This document shows positions 50,758-58,580 of a DNA stretch of 64,000 bases, in pieces. Made by a program: the position numbers and the translations under genes. Under the pieces are notes generated by a model. It was given only the letters and a program-made list of their open reading frames with translations, did not search any database and had not been told where the DNA came from. This DNA is from Costertonia aggregata (GTDB taxonomy: Bacteria; Bacteroidota; Bacteroidia; Flavobacteriales; Flavobacteriaceae), in NCBI RefSeq assembly GCF_013402795.1, contig NZ_CP058595.1, positions 3,512,001 to 3,576,000 on the forward strand. Direction: 5' to 3'. How positions within the stretch are numbered: the stretch's first letter is position 1; every line of letters begins with the position of its first letter.

Positions 50758-51210
50758 ATGGCTAATAGCAGCTTTGGAATCGGAGGCAATGAGGTAAAGG
50801 GCGATGCAAATGAAGCATTGAACGAAATACCGCAGAACAGAACATTAATTGCCGGTAAGTTGACCCCAAATACCCCTGTAAAAGCAGAAGTGGTAGAAGG
50901 TCTAAGTAAAATAGAAGATGTTTTTGAACATTTTGAGCCCGAAATCAAAATACCTTTTGAGGATAAAAAGGGCGGTACTAAAAACGAAACACTCAAATTT
51001 TCCAATTTAGGGGATTTTGGTACCAAAGGTGTTATCAACAACAGTTTGTTTCTCAAAGAACTCGAAATTGAAAGCAGCCAATACAAAAAAATCATCAAGC
51101 AGCTGAAAACGAATAAGATTTTGAAGGCGGCCCTTGAGGATGCCGATGCCAAAAAATCCTTGGTACAGACTTTGGACGCCCTCATCAAAGAAATAAAAAA
51201 CGCACAATAA
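50758..51210 (+). CDS. tssB: T6SS contractile sheath small subunit TssB
   Basis: TssB pairs with TssC to form the contractile sheath. It is 150 residues long, with FGIGGNEVKGDANEALNEIP and NRTLIAGKLTPNTPVKAEVV as the N-terminal beta region, LKFSNLGDFGTKGVINNSLF corresponding to the 'l.i.dfdP..v' block, and a C-terminal helix. It precedes tssC by 22 bp, the usual order. Confidence 0.92.
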   Translation: MANSSFGIGGNEVKGDANEALNEIPQNRTLIAGKLTPNTPVKAEVVEGLSKIEDVFEHFEPEIKIPFEDKKGGTKNETLKFSNLGDFGTKGVINNSLFLKELEIESSQYKKIIKQLKTNKILKAALEDADAKKSLVQTLDALIKEIKNAQ

Positions 51211-51232
51211 CTATACATTTTAAGAAATAGAT

Positions 51233-52591
51233 ATGGCCGATACTTCCAATAAAAAAAGTACATCCCAATTAAGTGACAAACCTTTTGTAGACCAGATCAA
51301 ACAAAAATCGGACGACCTTGCCAAATACGGTGGGTTTGATTTGTTGGAATCGGCGATAGACGAAGTTCAAAATTTGAACCCAGAGCGTAAGGCGCGCCGT
51401 AACATGTTCTTGAACGAGAACAACAAAAAGCAGGAAAGGACCTCTCTTTTGAAAACACTGGAACTTTGGTCAGAGACCTTAAAATCTGGCGATGATATTA
51501 TCGATATGGTACATGCTGCCGACGATAAGGCCAAAGAGTCCGAAGCATTATTGGCTAAAAACCTAAAGACGGCTTTAAGTGAGACCCGTGAACTGGAAAC
51601 CTCGTACAGGGCGGTGGCTTTATTTTTCAAGAATACCGATATGCCTTCCATAAAAAACGTTTCCATTGTAAATGCAGAGTTAGAGCAATTGGCCGATCTG
51701 GATAACACTCGCTTTTTTGACTATATTCAAGAAGAGTTGATATCTACCTACGACCGTTTGGATTTGCGTGAGAACTACTCCTTAATGGTACTACCGGGCT
51801 ATTTGGGGTCAAAATCCGTGGTGGACAAATGGGCGAAATTGGCCCATGACAATAAAGTGACCCTGATAACCGATTTTGCCCATTTGGACGAACCGGACGA
51901 TGTTATGGAAATGTTCGAGAGCGCCAACTTGGCCAGTGGCGATATGTATTTGTCCAATACGATAATGACCTGTAACTGGTTGGTCGGTAGGGGAAAAAAC
52001 GATGCTGTTGGGGAAGAGGACGATGTATTTGTACCCCCGTCGGGAGCATTGGCGGGTAAAATGTACAAAACTTTGATGTCGCAGATTACCGCCGGTAAAA
52101 AACATGGCGGTCTTAGCGAGGTAGATGGTGTGCGTTTTGACCTTAAAAAGAGTGAAATCGCCAATTTGGAAAACCTAGGTCTGGTACCTATGGTCAACGA
52201 ATATGGTAAAGTCATGGCCTTTTCGGGAAAAACGCTTTTTAACGGTGATAATTTGGGACTACAGACCTATTCGGTAGTCAGGGTATTTGATTATGTGGCA
52301 AAAGTGTTGATGGACTTTTTGAACAGGAGGGCCTTTGAGAATTTTGACGCACGTACCCGTAAAGAAATACAAAACCAGATTGTTCGCTTTTTGGACGGTA
52401 TCACTGGGCCCGGAAAATTGATCGAGAATTTTGAGATACGTAGGTTTGAACAAGACCCCACCCAAAAGGACCGTATTTTTGTGGATATACGATTAAAGCC
52501 TTATTTCCCGGCCAAAAACTTTTTGATCAAGATGGATGGCCAAAAAGGAGACGATGGTACCGAATGGGACACCGACTACGAACAACAATAA
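51233..52591 (+). CDS. tssC: T6SS contractile sheath large subunit TssC
   Basis: TssC is the main sheath protein, here 452 residues. Family features include YLSNTIMTCNWLVGRGKND, FVPPSGALAGKMYKTLMSQI and the C-terminal MVNEYGKVMAFSGKTLFNGD with VVRVFDYVAKVLMDFLNRRA. The order tssB-tssC-tssD is standard. Hcp2 begins 33 bp downstream. Confidence 0.94.
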   Translation: MADTSNKKSTSQLSDKPFVDQIKQKSDDLAKYGGFDLLESAIDEVQNLNPERKARRNMFLNENNKKQERTSLLKTLELWSETLKSGDDIIDMVHAADDKAKESEALLAKNLKTALSETRELETSYRAVALFFKNTDMPSIKNVSIVNAELEQLADLDNTRFFDYIQEELISTYDRLDLRENYSLMVLPGYLGSKSVVDKWAKLAHDNKVTLITDFAHLDEPDDVMEMFESANLASGDMYLSNTIMTCNWLVGRGKNDAVGEEDDVFVPPSGALAGKMYKTLMSQITAGKKHGGLSEVDGVRFDLKKSEIANLENLGLVPMVNEYGKVMAFSGKTLFNGDNLGLQTYSVVRVFDYVAKVLMDFLNRRAFENFDARTRKEIQNQIVRFLDGITGPGKLIENFEIRRFEQDPTQKDRIFVDIRLKPYFPAKNFLIKMDGQKGDDGTEWDTDYEQQ

Positions 52592-52624
52592 ATAAAAAAA
52601 GGATACAATTAATACCCCGATCTT

Positions 52625-53017
52625 ATGTCTTTTCTAGCAAAACTTTATGTTGATGGTGTAGAGTATAATGTACTGCACTGCACCTACAATTTTGAACAGC
52701 CCATAGACCATACAGGCAAACCGTCTGGAAAACCAATTGGAGGTCAAATCACGGTTACCTTAGAGTCTCAAGGCAAGTATGACCTTCATCATTGGATGGC
52801 CGCACCCGAACAGGCGAAGGACGGAACTATTATTTTTTACAAGCGTGATGCCATGGCAAAACTACAGGAAGTAGTTTTTAAAAAGGCATATTGTGTTAGT
52901 TTGGAAGAAGAATTTGATGCAGTAGATGATATTCCCATGCAAAAGCGTATAATCATATCAGCTCAGAGTATACAAATTGGCGATATGACCTTTGAAAATA
53001 ATTGGGGAGCTGAATAA
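52625..53017 (+). CDS. Hcp (TssD), copy 2, effector-linked
   Basis: This is a 130-residue Hcp paralogue: SFLAKLYVDGVEYNVLHCTY, IDHTGKPSGKPIGGQITVTL, HHWMAAPEQ and the final FENNWGAE. It differs clearly from hcp1 but keeps the core pattern. A candidate effector starts 8 bp after its stop. In T6SSs, Hcp variants bind and carry particular effectors inside the ring, so this copy may be the dedicated carrier for the toxin encoded next. Confidence 0.9.
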   Translation: MSFLAKLYVDGVEYNVLHCTYNFEQPIDHTGKPSGKPIGGQITVTLESQGKYDLHHWMAAPEQAKDGTIIFYKRDAMAKLQEVVFKKAYCVSLEEEFDAVDDIPMQKRIIISAQSIQIGDMTFENNWGAE

Positions 53018-53025
53018 ATTATTTT

Positions 53026-54042
53026 ATGGATAAGCTTACCATAAACAATCGCCAAAAGACTTTAAAGAAAGAAATCGTAAAATCTATTGAGAAAATTAAT
53101 TTCTCAAAAAATAAACGATTGAATAGTGTTGATAAAGTCAAAATAAAGCGTAGAACGGTTAGTGCTGTACAAAATTTTTTAAAAGTTGAGCTAAAAAAAC
53201 GTACTGTAAAAACATATGATTGCTACTTTTTTAAAGATATAAATGGCCATTTAATAGATGTAAAGGCATACCGTAACAAACTTAACGAAAACCGCTATTT
53301 CATTGTAGATTATATGGAGGTTGGTATTGCCTCTGATTACAGTTTAGCATCCACAGTTGGAGAGCAAAGGATAAGGCAATTGGCCATTACCAATAAAGAA
53401 ATAAGTGATATAATCAGCAAGTCAGCCAGACTTTTTTCCTCCCTTATAAAAATTACAGTTAGTGAGAAAGAGGATGCCAAAATCTGGAAGGCCTATGACA
53501 CTGTGGACGAGAAGAAGGTTGTTGGTATAACTGTTGGATTTCCTGTTATTGTCATAGGTATGGTCGAAGCAATACCGTTGTTAGTGATGGCCAGTAAGAG
53601 TAGTGCTACCTCAATAGGTACTTCAGTAAGCAAAGCTTTTACGGTCAATACTGGAGGGAAAATGGCAATCAATGGTGGATTAGAATTCGGAAGCCAATAT
53701 CTTTCAAATGGAATGGTCAACAATGATTGGGGACTTTCCAATATTGATGCTTGGGATGTTGGGGTAAGCACTATTTTTGGAAAAGGGGGCGATGTGATAT
53801 TAGGGTCTACTGCAGACTTTTCATTTGATAAAGGTTTTAAAATAAATTCCTTTAACGAATTTTCAGAAAATATATTAATGGGTGGTGCTAAGTTTAAGGG
53901 TAGTAAAGCTTTCAATAATGCTGTTGGCAAACCACTGGCCAATTTTTCTAATGTTTTTGGAAAATTTTTTGATGTTGGAGGACAGTTGACAATTCAAACA
54001 GTAATCGAGGGTTTTAGAAAAGAAAGTCAAACCAAGGAATAA
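53026..54042 (+). CDS. Candidate T6SS cargo effector (membrane-active?)
   Basis: This 338-residue protein is not recognised as a known toxin family. The N-terminal 130 residues are very basic (KKEIVKSIEKINFSKNKRLN, VDKVKIKRRTVSAVQNFLKV). A single long hydrophobic stretch lies near residues 165-190 (VVGITVGFPVIVIGMVEAIP). The C-terminal part is Gly/Asn/Phe-rich (GGKMAINGGLEFGSQYLSNG, IDAWDVGVSTIFGKGGDVIL), a style common in the C-terminal ends of Bacteroidota polymorphic toxins. It lies directly behind hcp2 and ahead of a membrane-anchored small protein. I infer that it is an effector acting on the membrane with its immunity protein downstream. Confidence 0.6.
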   Translation: MDKLTINNRQKTLKKEIVKSIEKINFSKNKRLNSVDKVKIKRRTVSAVQNFLKVELKKRTVKTYDCYFFKDINGHLIDVKAYRNKLNENRYFIVDYMEVGIASDYSLASTVGEQRIRQLAITNKEISDIISKSARLFSSLIKITVSEKEDAKIWKAYDTVDEKKVVGITVGFPVIVIGMVEAIPLLVMASKSSATSIGTSVSKAFTVNTGGKMAINGGLEFGSQYLSNGMVNNDWGLSNIDAWDVGVSTIFGKGGDVILGSTADFSFDKGFKINSFNEFSENILMGGAKFKGSKAFNNAVGKPLANFSNVFGKFFDVGGQLTIQTVIEGFRKESQTKE

Positions 54043-54043
54043 T

Positions 54044-54412
54044 ATGGCAATCAATAAACATCAAAAGATTGGAATATTTTTGGTCATAGCTATTTTACTT
54101 GCTTTATTAATTTTTCATCAATATCGCAAATCTAATATTAAAAAGTATGAGCACAAGACAATCGCTTTGGTTAATGGCTATTTAAGAGGAACGAAAAGTG
54201 GGCCCATATTAAAATACATTTATCGGATAGGTGAGAATATATATGATGGCAGTACGTATATTCGAAGTGATGAATATTCTAAATATAAAAATCGATACTT
54301 CATAGTGAGCTATTCTTCGAAAAATCCCGGTTGGAGCGAAATTTTATTGGACAGACCTGTGCTGGATACTATTAAAATCAAGGAAGCAGGTTTTAAATTG
54401 ACCAATGAATAA
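54044..54412 (+). CDS. Membrane-anchored immunity protein for the hcp2-linked effector
   Basis: This 122-residue protein has one N-terminal membrane helix (IGIFLVIAILLALLIFHQY) and a periplasmic domain with YIRSDEYSKYKNRYFIVSYS and SEILLDRPVLDTIKIKEAGF. It starts 1 bp after the effector. The second half recurs in the decayed immunity genes at 54836-55218 and 56023-56718: F-(I/R/K)-V-x-Y-S, then LLD/LLI, then (I/V)-x-EAGF. This is therefore a local immunity family. An exported immunity domain suggests that the toxin acts from the periplasm. Confidence 0.7.
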   Translation: MAINKHQKIGIFLVIAILLALLIFHQYRKSNIKKYEHKTIALVNGYLRGTKSGPILKYIYRIGENIYDGSTYIRSDEYSKYKNRYFIVSYSSKNPGWSEILLDRPVLDTIKIKEAGFKLTNE

Positions 54413-54473
54413 TAATATTGGTACATACTGATTTTGACTAAATTCTTAATTTAATAAGAAAAATACCAGTTCC

Positions 54474-54839
54474 TTGGCATTTGGTTTGGGTGATTCAACG
54501 GCACAATACATAGGTAATGGTTTTGATTATCAAAAAGTGGATCCTTACAAAGCTATGGTATCAGGAGTGTTCAAGGTAAATCCTTCATCAATATTCTTAA
54601 GGTCTGCAATCAACTCTAAAAATCAAAATAGTTATATTCCCTTACTGAGCAGCTTTGAAGAGACTACAGTGGACTTTACAACAGGAATGATGGGCTACGG
54701 AATAAATAAAAATATCGGATCATTCGGACTTTCTGAATTTAACAAAAGTATCGGAGGGTTTTTAGAAAAAACTATGAACTTAGGTGTCAACAGCTCAAAA
54801 ACGGCTATTTCTGTTGAAATAAAAAAGGAAGTAGAATGA
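54474..54839 (+). pseudogene. Orphan toxin C-terminal cassette (module 2)
   Basis: This open frame of about 122 codons has no ATG and is open back to a stop near 54447. AFGLGDSTAQYIGNGFDYQK and KAMVSGVFKVNPSSIFLRSA resemble the glycine-rich C-terminal region of the effector at 53026 (LEFGSQYLSNG.., DVGVSTIF..). It lacks the N-terminal part and is followed by an overlapping immunity relic (ATGA at 54836). I interpret it as a displaced C-terminal toxin cassette kept after replacement by a newer one. Confidence 0.6.
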
Positions 54840-55218
54840 TTAGTTGGATAAATTTTAAAAGACCGGTGCGTATTCTTTTAATACTTGCAAGTATGTTTTT
54901 TTATATAAAGCTTTAAATTCTTATGTTCAATTAAGGTATTTTTCTAATTATTCAATAGGAAAATTTATTAATATCGAGAGGTAAAATGCTTCTACTTATG
55001 CTATGTATGAATTTTACATAAATCAAAAAAAGATAACAGGAGCCAGTTACTTGAAGAAAAAAATAAATCCAAATTGGGTCAATAAGTACTTTAGGGTAAG
55101 GTATTCGAGCAAAGACCCAGAAATAAATGAAATATTGTTGGACCAATGGGTAAGCGATACCGTTGAGATCGAGGCGGCCGGTTTTGAAATAAGAGCCAAA
55201 AGGCACAGTAAGGAGTAA
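54836..55218 (+). pseudogene. Decayed immunity gene (module 2)
   Basis: It begins ATG ATT AGT TGG (54836), overlapping the toxin stop, and encodes MISWINFKRPVRILLILASM, then a membrane helix. A run of seven T (54896-54902) appears to have lost one base. In the shifted frame the protein continues LYKALNSYVQLRYFSNYSI to an in-frame TAA (54982-54984), and after that ASTYAMYEFYINQKKITGAS up to 55218. The last part has FRVRYSSKDPEINEILLDQW and EIEAAGFEI, matching the immunity protein at 54044. Two independent lesions argue for a true pseudogene. Confidence 0.75.
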
Positions 55219-55251
55219 ATCTTTTTTAAAAAATTGAAATAGGTTATTCGC

Positions 55252-55323
55252 ATGACGATACCTGAAAATGGTGAGTTCGGTATTAAAATGGATAACGGTG
55301 TTCAAAGATTTGGTGAATGGTAA
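55252..55323 (+). pseudogene. Toxin tail remnant (module 3)
   Basis: These 24 codons (MTIPENGEFGIKMDNGVQRF and GEW) end 6 bp before the next immunity-like gene. A stop lies just upstream at 55240-55242. It has the look of the last residues of a deleted toxin, but it is too short to place in a family. Confidence 0.35.
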
Positions 55324-55329
55324 TATAAC

Positions 55330-55689
55330 ATGATTTTCATTGATAGAATTTATCTTAAAATTTATAAAGCTTACAAGGAAAACTTTAAGGAAAATAGCCC
55401 TGAGATTTATGCTATATCTTATATTGTTGTTATGCTATCTTTTCATGTTATAGCAATCATGAAATTTTTGGATTTATTTGGTTTTGAAATCAACACAGAA
55501 CAATATTCCAAATATCAAAAAATTATTCCTGTAATGATATTGTATGTTTTATTTTCAATTAGATATTATTTTTTTTTCAAACCTGCGGAATTTGAAATAA
55601 AATATGGGTTTTCCCAGAACTATAAGCCAATAATACTTTATACAGTTTTATTCTTGATTTCTTTTTTCATTTTGATTTTGTGTTTTTAA
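55330..55689 (+). CDS. Small membrane protein, probable orphan immunity protein (module 3)
   Basis: This 119-residue protein has three predicted membrane helices (AISYIVVMLSFHVIAIMKFL, KIIPVMILYVLFSIRYYFFF, PIILYTVLFLISFFILILCF). It is intact and unlike the immunity family around it. It follows a toxin tail remnant in the same order as the other modules. I infer immunity from position only. Retained orphan immunity genes can still protect against related strains. Confidence 0.5.
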   Translation: MIFIDRIYLKIYKAYKENFKENSPEIYAISYIVVMLSFHVIAIMKFLDLFGFEINTEQYSKYQKIIPVMILYVLFSIRYYFFFKPAEFEIKYGFSQNYKPIILYTVLFLISFFILILCF

Positions 55690-55757
55690 TTTTTCACTAA
55701 CATGCAAATATTTTAATAACTACTCTAACTTTTGTTCAATAGCAAGTTAGCTAATAA

Positions 55758-56026
55758 TTTGCGGGACTTATTTTATTGCCGATGCCTTTGGTGCTTTTGG
55801 GGATTTTGGCCAACCCAGCGGAATTTCTCAAGAAGCCTACGATATGAAATTAAGGCAAAACTGGTCTGTACTTTACAACGAAAATATAAAGTCAATGGAA
55901 TTTGATGTAGATTATATGCTATCTTCCCCTAAGGATTTAAGAGAGCAGTATAGTGAAGAGCGCAGAGTAAAAATTGACAATACCTTGGTAGCCCCTAGGG
56001 TAACTATTGAAAAGCTTAAATTTTGA
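55758..56026 (+). pseudogene. Toxin C-terminal fragment (module 4)
   Basis: This open frame has no start, from a TAG near 55755 to the TGA at 56024-56026. It encodes TYFIADAFGAFGDFGQPSGI, then SQEAYDMKLRQNWSVLYNEN, a hydrophilic segment and the end VTIEKLKF. Only the last 60 codons follow an ATG (55844). I do not recognise a catalytic motif. It sits directly before an overlapping immunity relic (TTGA), repeating the toxin-immunity order of the upstream modules. Confidence 0.55.
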
Positions 56027-56718
56027 TTAAGAATTGGTTGACAAATGTAAGACCGCCCAAATAGTTAAGGTATTTTTTCTTTATTTCATATAATTGGTAT
56101 TTACCTTATCAATTTGAGCGAGATACAGCAGATTTTACAGCTGCTATTTTTTTGGCTATCCCCCATTACTTTAGTATACTTTTTTTAATTATTTGTATGG
56201 ATACCAATACTTTGGAATCCTGGCATGTTTTAGGGTTGGGCTTCTTTATTCTTTACATTCATTATATTTTTTTATTTATAAAAAAGTACAAGGATTACAT
56301 CAACGAATTTAGTTATCTCACCAAGGTCCAAAGAAGAAAAGGAACGTATTTGCTTTTTCTTTATCTTCTGATGTCTTTGGTCCTCTTCGCCAGTCCAATT
56401 TATTTTGGTACTATGGAACGTGATAATATCAGGGCAGAACAGATGAAAAAAGAACGTACCAGCCTTTGTGATTCCTATGGTACGGCAAAATGTATACTGG
56501 TGGATAACGGGAACATCCAGGACTATATCTTTTTCGAGTTCCATGTCAATGGCACAAAGGTAAAGGGGGCCACTGCAATAGAAAAAGACTAGGGCAACGG
56601 TACAAAGGGTAAATATTTCAAGGTAAATTATTCAAAACGTAACCCTAGGGACAATGTTCTCTTGATAGCAGAGGAGATAACCGATAGCGAAACTATAAAG
56701 GAAGCGGGATTTGACTGA
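56023..56718 (+). pseudogene. Decayed immunity gene with two in-frame TAG codons (module 4)
   Basis: A TTG at 56023 overlaps the toxin-fragment stop and gives MIKNWLTNVRPPK, then TAG (56062-56064), LRYFFFISYNWYLPYQFERD and about four membrane helices. A soluble part follows (IFFEFHVNGTKVKGATAIEK), then TAG (56590-56592), then GNGTKGKYFKVNYSKRNPRD up to TIKEAGFD and TGA at 56716. The last block matches the immunity proteins at 54044 and 54836. The start also resembles MISWINFKRP of module 2. All of it is in one frame, so only the two stops break it. Confidence 0.75.
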
Positions 56719-57046
56719 GTTTACCTAAGCATATAAGAAATAGTTCACATCAAAGGGATAAAATGGACTTTCTTGCCACATAATTTTTTAAAATACCTAA
56801 TCTTTACAGTAGCTGTTTTAGATATATGTTTATCTAAACTTTTAGGCCATTACATCGAATAATTCCTGTATTTAATAGTGGAAGTCTTAAATTTGTTTAT
56901 AAAGGTTGCGTATGCTATTTCTATATACACTACCTTTTTGTATATAAGTTTGTATCGATTAGATTAGGTATACTCTACCAGTGTTGGCGATAAAGACGAA
57001 TTTATGTGTAAGATTATATTTTCAACACATAAAACATCTATTAAAA
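56719..57046. other. 328-bp intergenic region before the TraN-TraO-TraQ-like genes
   Basis: This AT-rich stretch has no ORF of note. It contains a candidate promoter at 56935-56967 and nothing else I can support. Confidence 0.5.
56935..56967 (+). promoter_or_regulatory. Candidate promoter of the TraN-TraO-TraQ-like operon
   Basis: TTTTTG (56935-56940), 19 bp, then TAGATTAG (56960-56967) fits the Bacteroidota promoter pattern with one mismatch in the -7 box. It lies about 80 bp before the ATG at 57047. If used, the three-gene operon is transcribed independently of the toxin modules. Confidence 0.4.
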
Positions 57047-58036
57047 ATGAAAATAAAATATGTTCCCCTTATATTTTTTGTAGGCTTTTTTTTTCAAGTC
57101 TATGCACAGGAACCTAAACGGATATTGGCCAACGAGAGTACCACAATTTCCTTTTTTTTTCCTTCACCTATTTCAAAAGTTATAGCACCTGCGGTAAATT
57201 ATAAATTTGAGTATGACGCCGGTACCACTATCGGTATTTTGAGGGCTAGAAAAGGACCACCCAGTAATCTGACCGTAATCACCAATCAAGGCCATATATA
57301 TTCATTTGCTTTGGAGTTTTCTGAGAAAGTCAATGATTTCAACTTTATTCTTTCCCCAGAAGATGCTTTGGGAAAGACCAATATCAACAAAGTAATAACA
57401 AAAAGGGACATACCTGAAAAAAGCCCTACAGAAATAGATTCTGTAGCTTCTGTTTCATTGGATACCATTTTTAACATAGCAAACGATTCTATCTCTATCG
57501 CCGTGAATGATACTGTAACCAAAGGTGATACCAATGGGAATATATCTGAAAACCCAGAGAATAACTTGGAAAAAAGTATCCCGGGAATGGAAGATGGCGA
57601 CCTTTATGATAAGGATAGGGAGGAATACTATCGTATTTTTTGTGAAAACAATTACCTGCAACGCACCATTTTTAAAAGAAGTTTTAGGCAGAACAAGCGT
57701 GTTGTTGTCAAGCTCAATAATATCTTGGAAGATAGGGAAGAAATATATTTGATTATGCAACTGGAGAATAACTCTAAGAAAGAATATAAGGTAAACGGAT
57801 TGGGTTTTTTTCTTAAGAAAGATGAACTGGAACCACCAAAAATAATAACACCATTATATACGTTTAACCTTCAAGAAATCATAGACCCAGAGAGTATCAA
57901 TGAAGTCGTATGTGTTTTCAAAAAATTTAATTTGGCTCCTAAAGAGCAGTTGTCCGTGGTCTTGGATGAACAAGACGGTAACAGAACGGTTTTATTGCCC
58001 TTGGATAGCAAACAGATAAATTCCCCAACGAATTGA
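57047..58036 (+). CDS. TraN-like (DUF4138) exported protein, right-hand paralogue
   Basis: This 329-residue protein has the signal peptide MKIKYVPLIFFVGFFFQVYAQ (ATG 57047 preferred over a TTG at 56981). The TraN-type domain has TISFFFPSPISKVIAPAVNY, KGPPSNLTVITNQGHIYSFA and FSEKVNDFNFILS. A spacer rich in Asp, Ser, Thr and Asn differs from the paralogue at 33251. The C-terminal part has YYRIFCENNYLQ, VVVKLNNILEDREEIYLIMQ and the end VLLPLDS. In conjugative transposons, TraN and TraO form outer-membrane parts of the transfer apparatus. The stop overlaps the start of the TraO-like gene by 4 bp (TTGA). Confidence 0.78.
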   Translation: MKIKYVPLIFFVGFFFQVYAQEPKRILANESTTISFFFPSPISKVIAPAVNYKFEYDAGTTIGILRARKGPPSNLTVITNQGHIYSFALEFSEKVNDFNFILSPEDALGKTNINKVITKRDIPEKSPTEIDSVASVSLDTIFNIANDSISIAVNDTVTKGDTNGNISENPENNLEKSIPGMEDGDLYDKDREEYYRIFCENNYLQRTIFKRSFRQNKRVVVKLNNILEDREEIYLIMQLENNSKKEYKVNGLGFFLKKDELEPPKIITPLYTFNLQEIIDPESINEVVCVFKKFNLAPKEQLSVVLDEQDGNRTVLLPLDSKQINSPTN

Positions 58037-58572
58037 GAACAATATTTTTGTCATTGCTTTTTAACCTGTTTTCATACGTTCTTACAGGGCAGGCCTACAC
58101 CAACACGGTTATGGTATCCGGTGGCATTGCCGGTAATGGGTATGGTGGGGAGCTTACGTATAACAATAATTTAAATGAAAGTACATTTATACAAATCGCT
58201 TTGAACGTGGCAGTGGATAATTTTACATCAGGTGAGATCAATGTGCCGTATTCTAGCTTTACGGCTTCGTACTCCTATTTTCTTACCCTGTTCAGTACGG
58301 GTAGGCGTATGCAAGTTTTGAGTGCTGGTCTAGGAGGGTTGGCAGGTTATGAATTGGTGAACAACGGTGATAACGATTTGTCAAACATAGTATCGGTAAA
58401 CGGGGAAAGCAGATTTATTTACGGAGCGCAAGCTACGGCAGAACTCGATATCATAATTAGCGAGCGTTATTCGCTGGTTTTAAAAACTGTTCAATTTTAT
58501 CATGTCAACAGTGATTTTGGCAACCTTACTAATTTTTCCGGTGTGGGAATACGGTATTATTTTAATAAATAA
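58033..58572 (+). CDS. TraO-like outer-membrane beta-barrel protein
   Basis: This 179-residue protein has a signal peptide (RTIFLSLLFNLFSYVLTGQA) and alternating amphipathic beta strands with Gly and aromatic residues (MVSGGIAGNGYGGELTYNNN, FTASYSYFLTLFSTGRRMQV, GVGIRYYFNK at the end). A terminal aromatic near the C-terminus fits an outer-membrane barrel. Size, pattern and position after a TraN-like gene match TraO of Bacteroidota conjugation systems. The start is TTG at 58033, overlapping the upstream stop. It probably forms a pore or anchor with the TraN-like protein. Confidence 0.7.
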   Translation: MRTIFLSLLFNLFSYVLTGQAYTNTVMVSGGIAGNGYGGELTYNNNLNESTFIQIALNVAVDNFTSGEINVPYSSFTASYSYFLTLFSTGRRMQVLSAGLGGLAGYELVNNGDNDLSNIVSVNGESRFIYGAQATAELDIIISERYSLVLKTVQFYHVNSDFGNLTNFSGVGIRYYFNK

Positions 58573-58580
58573 TTCATTCT

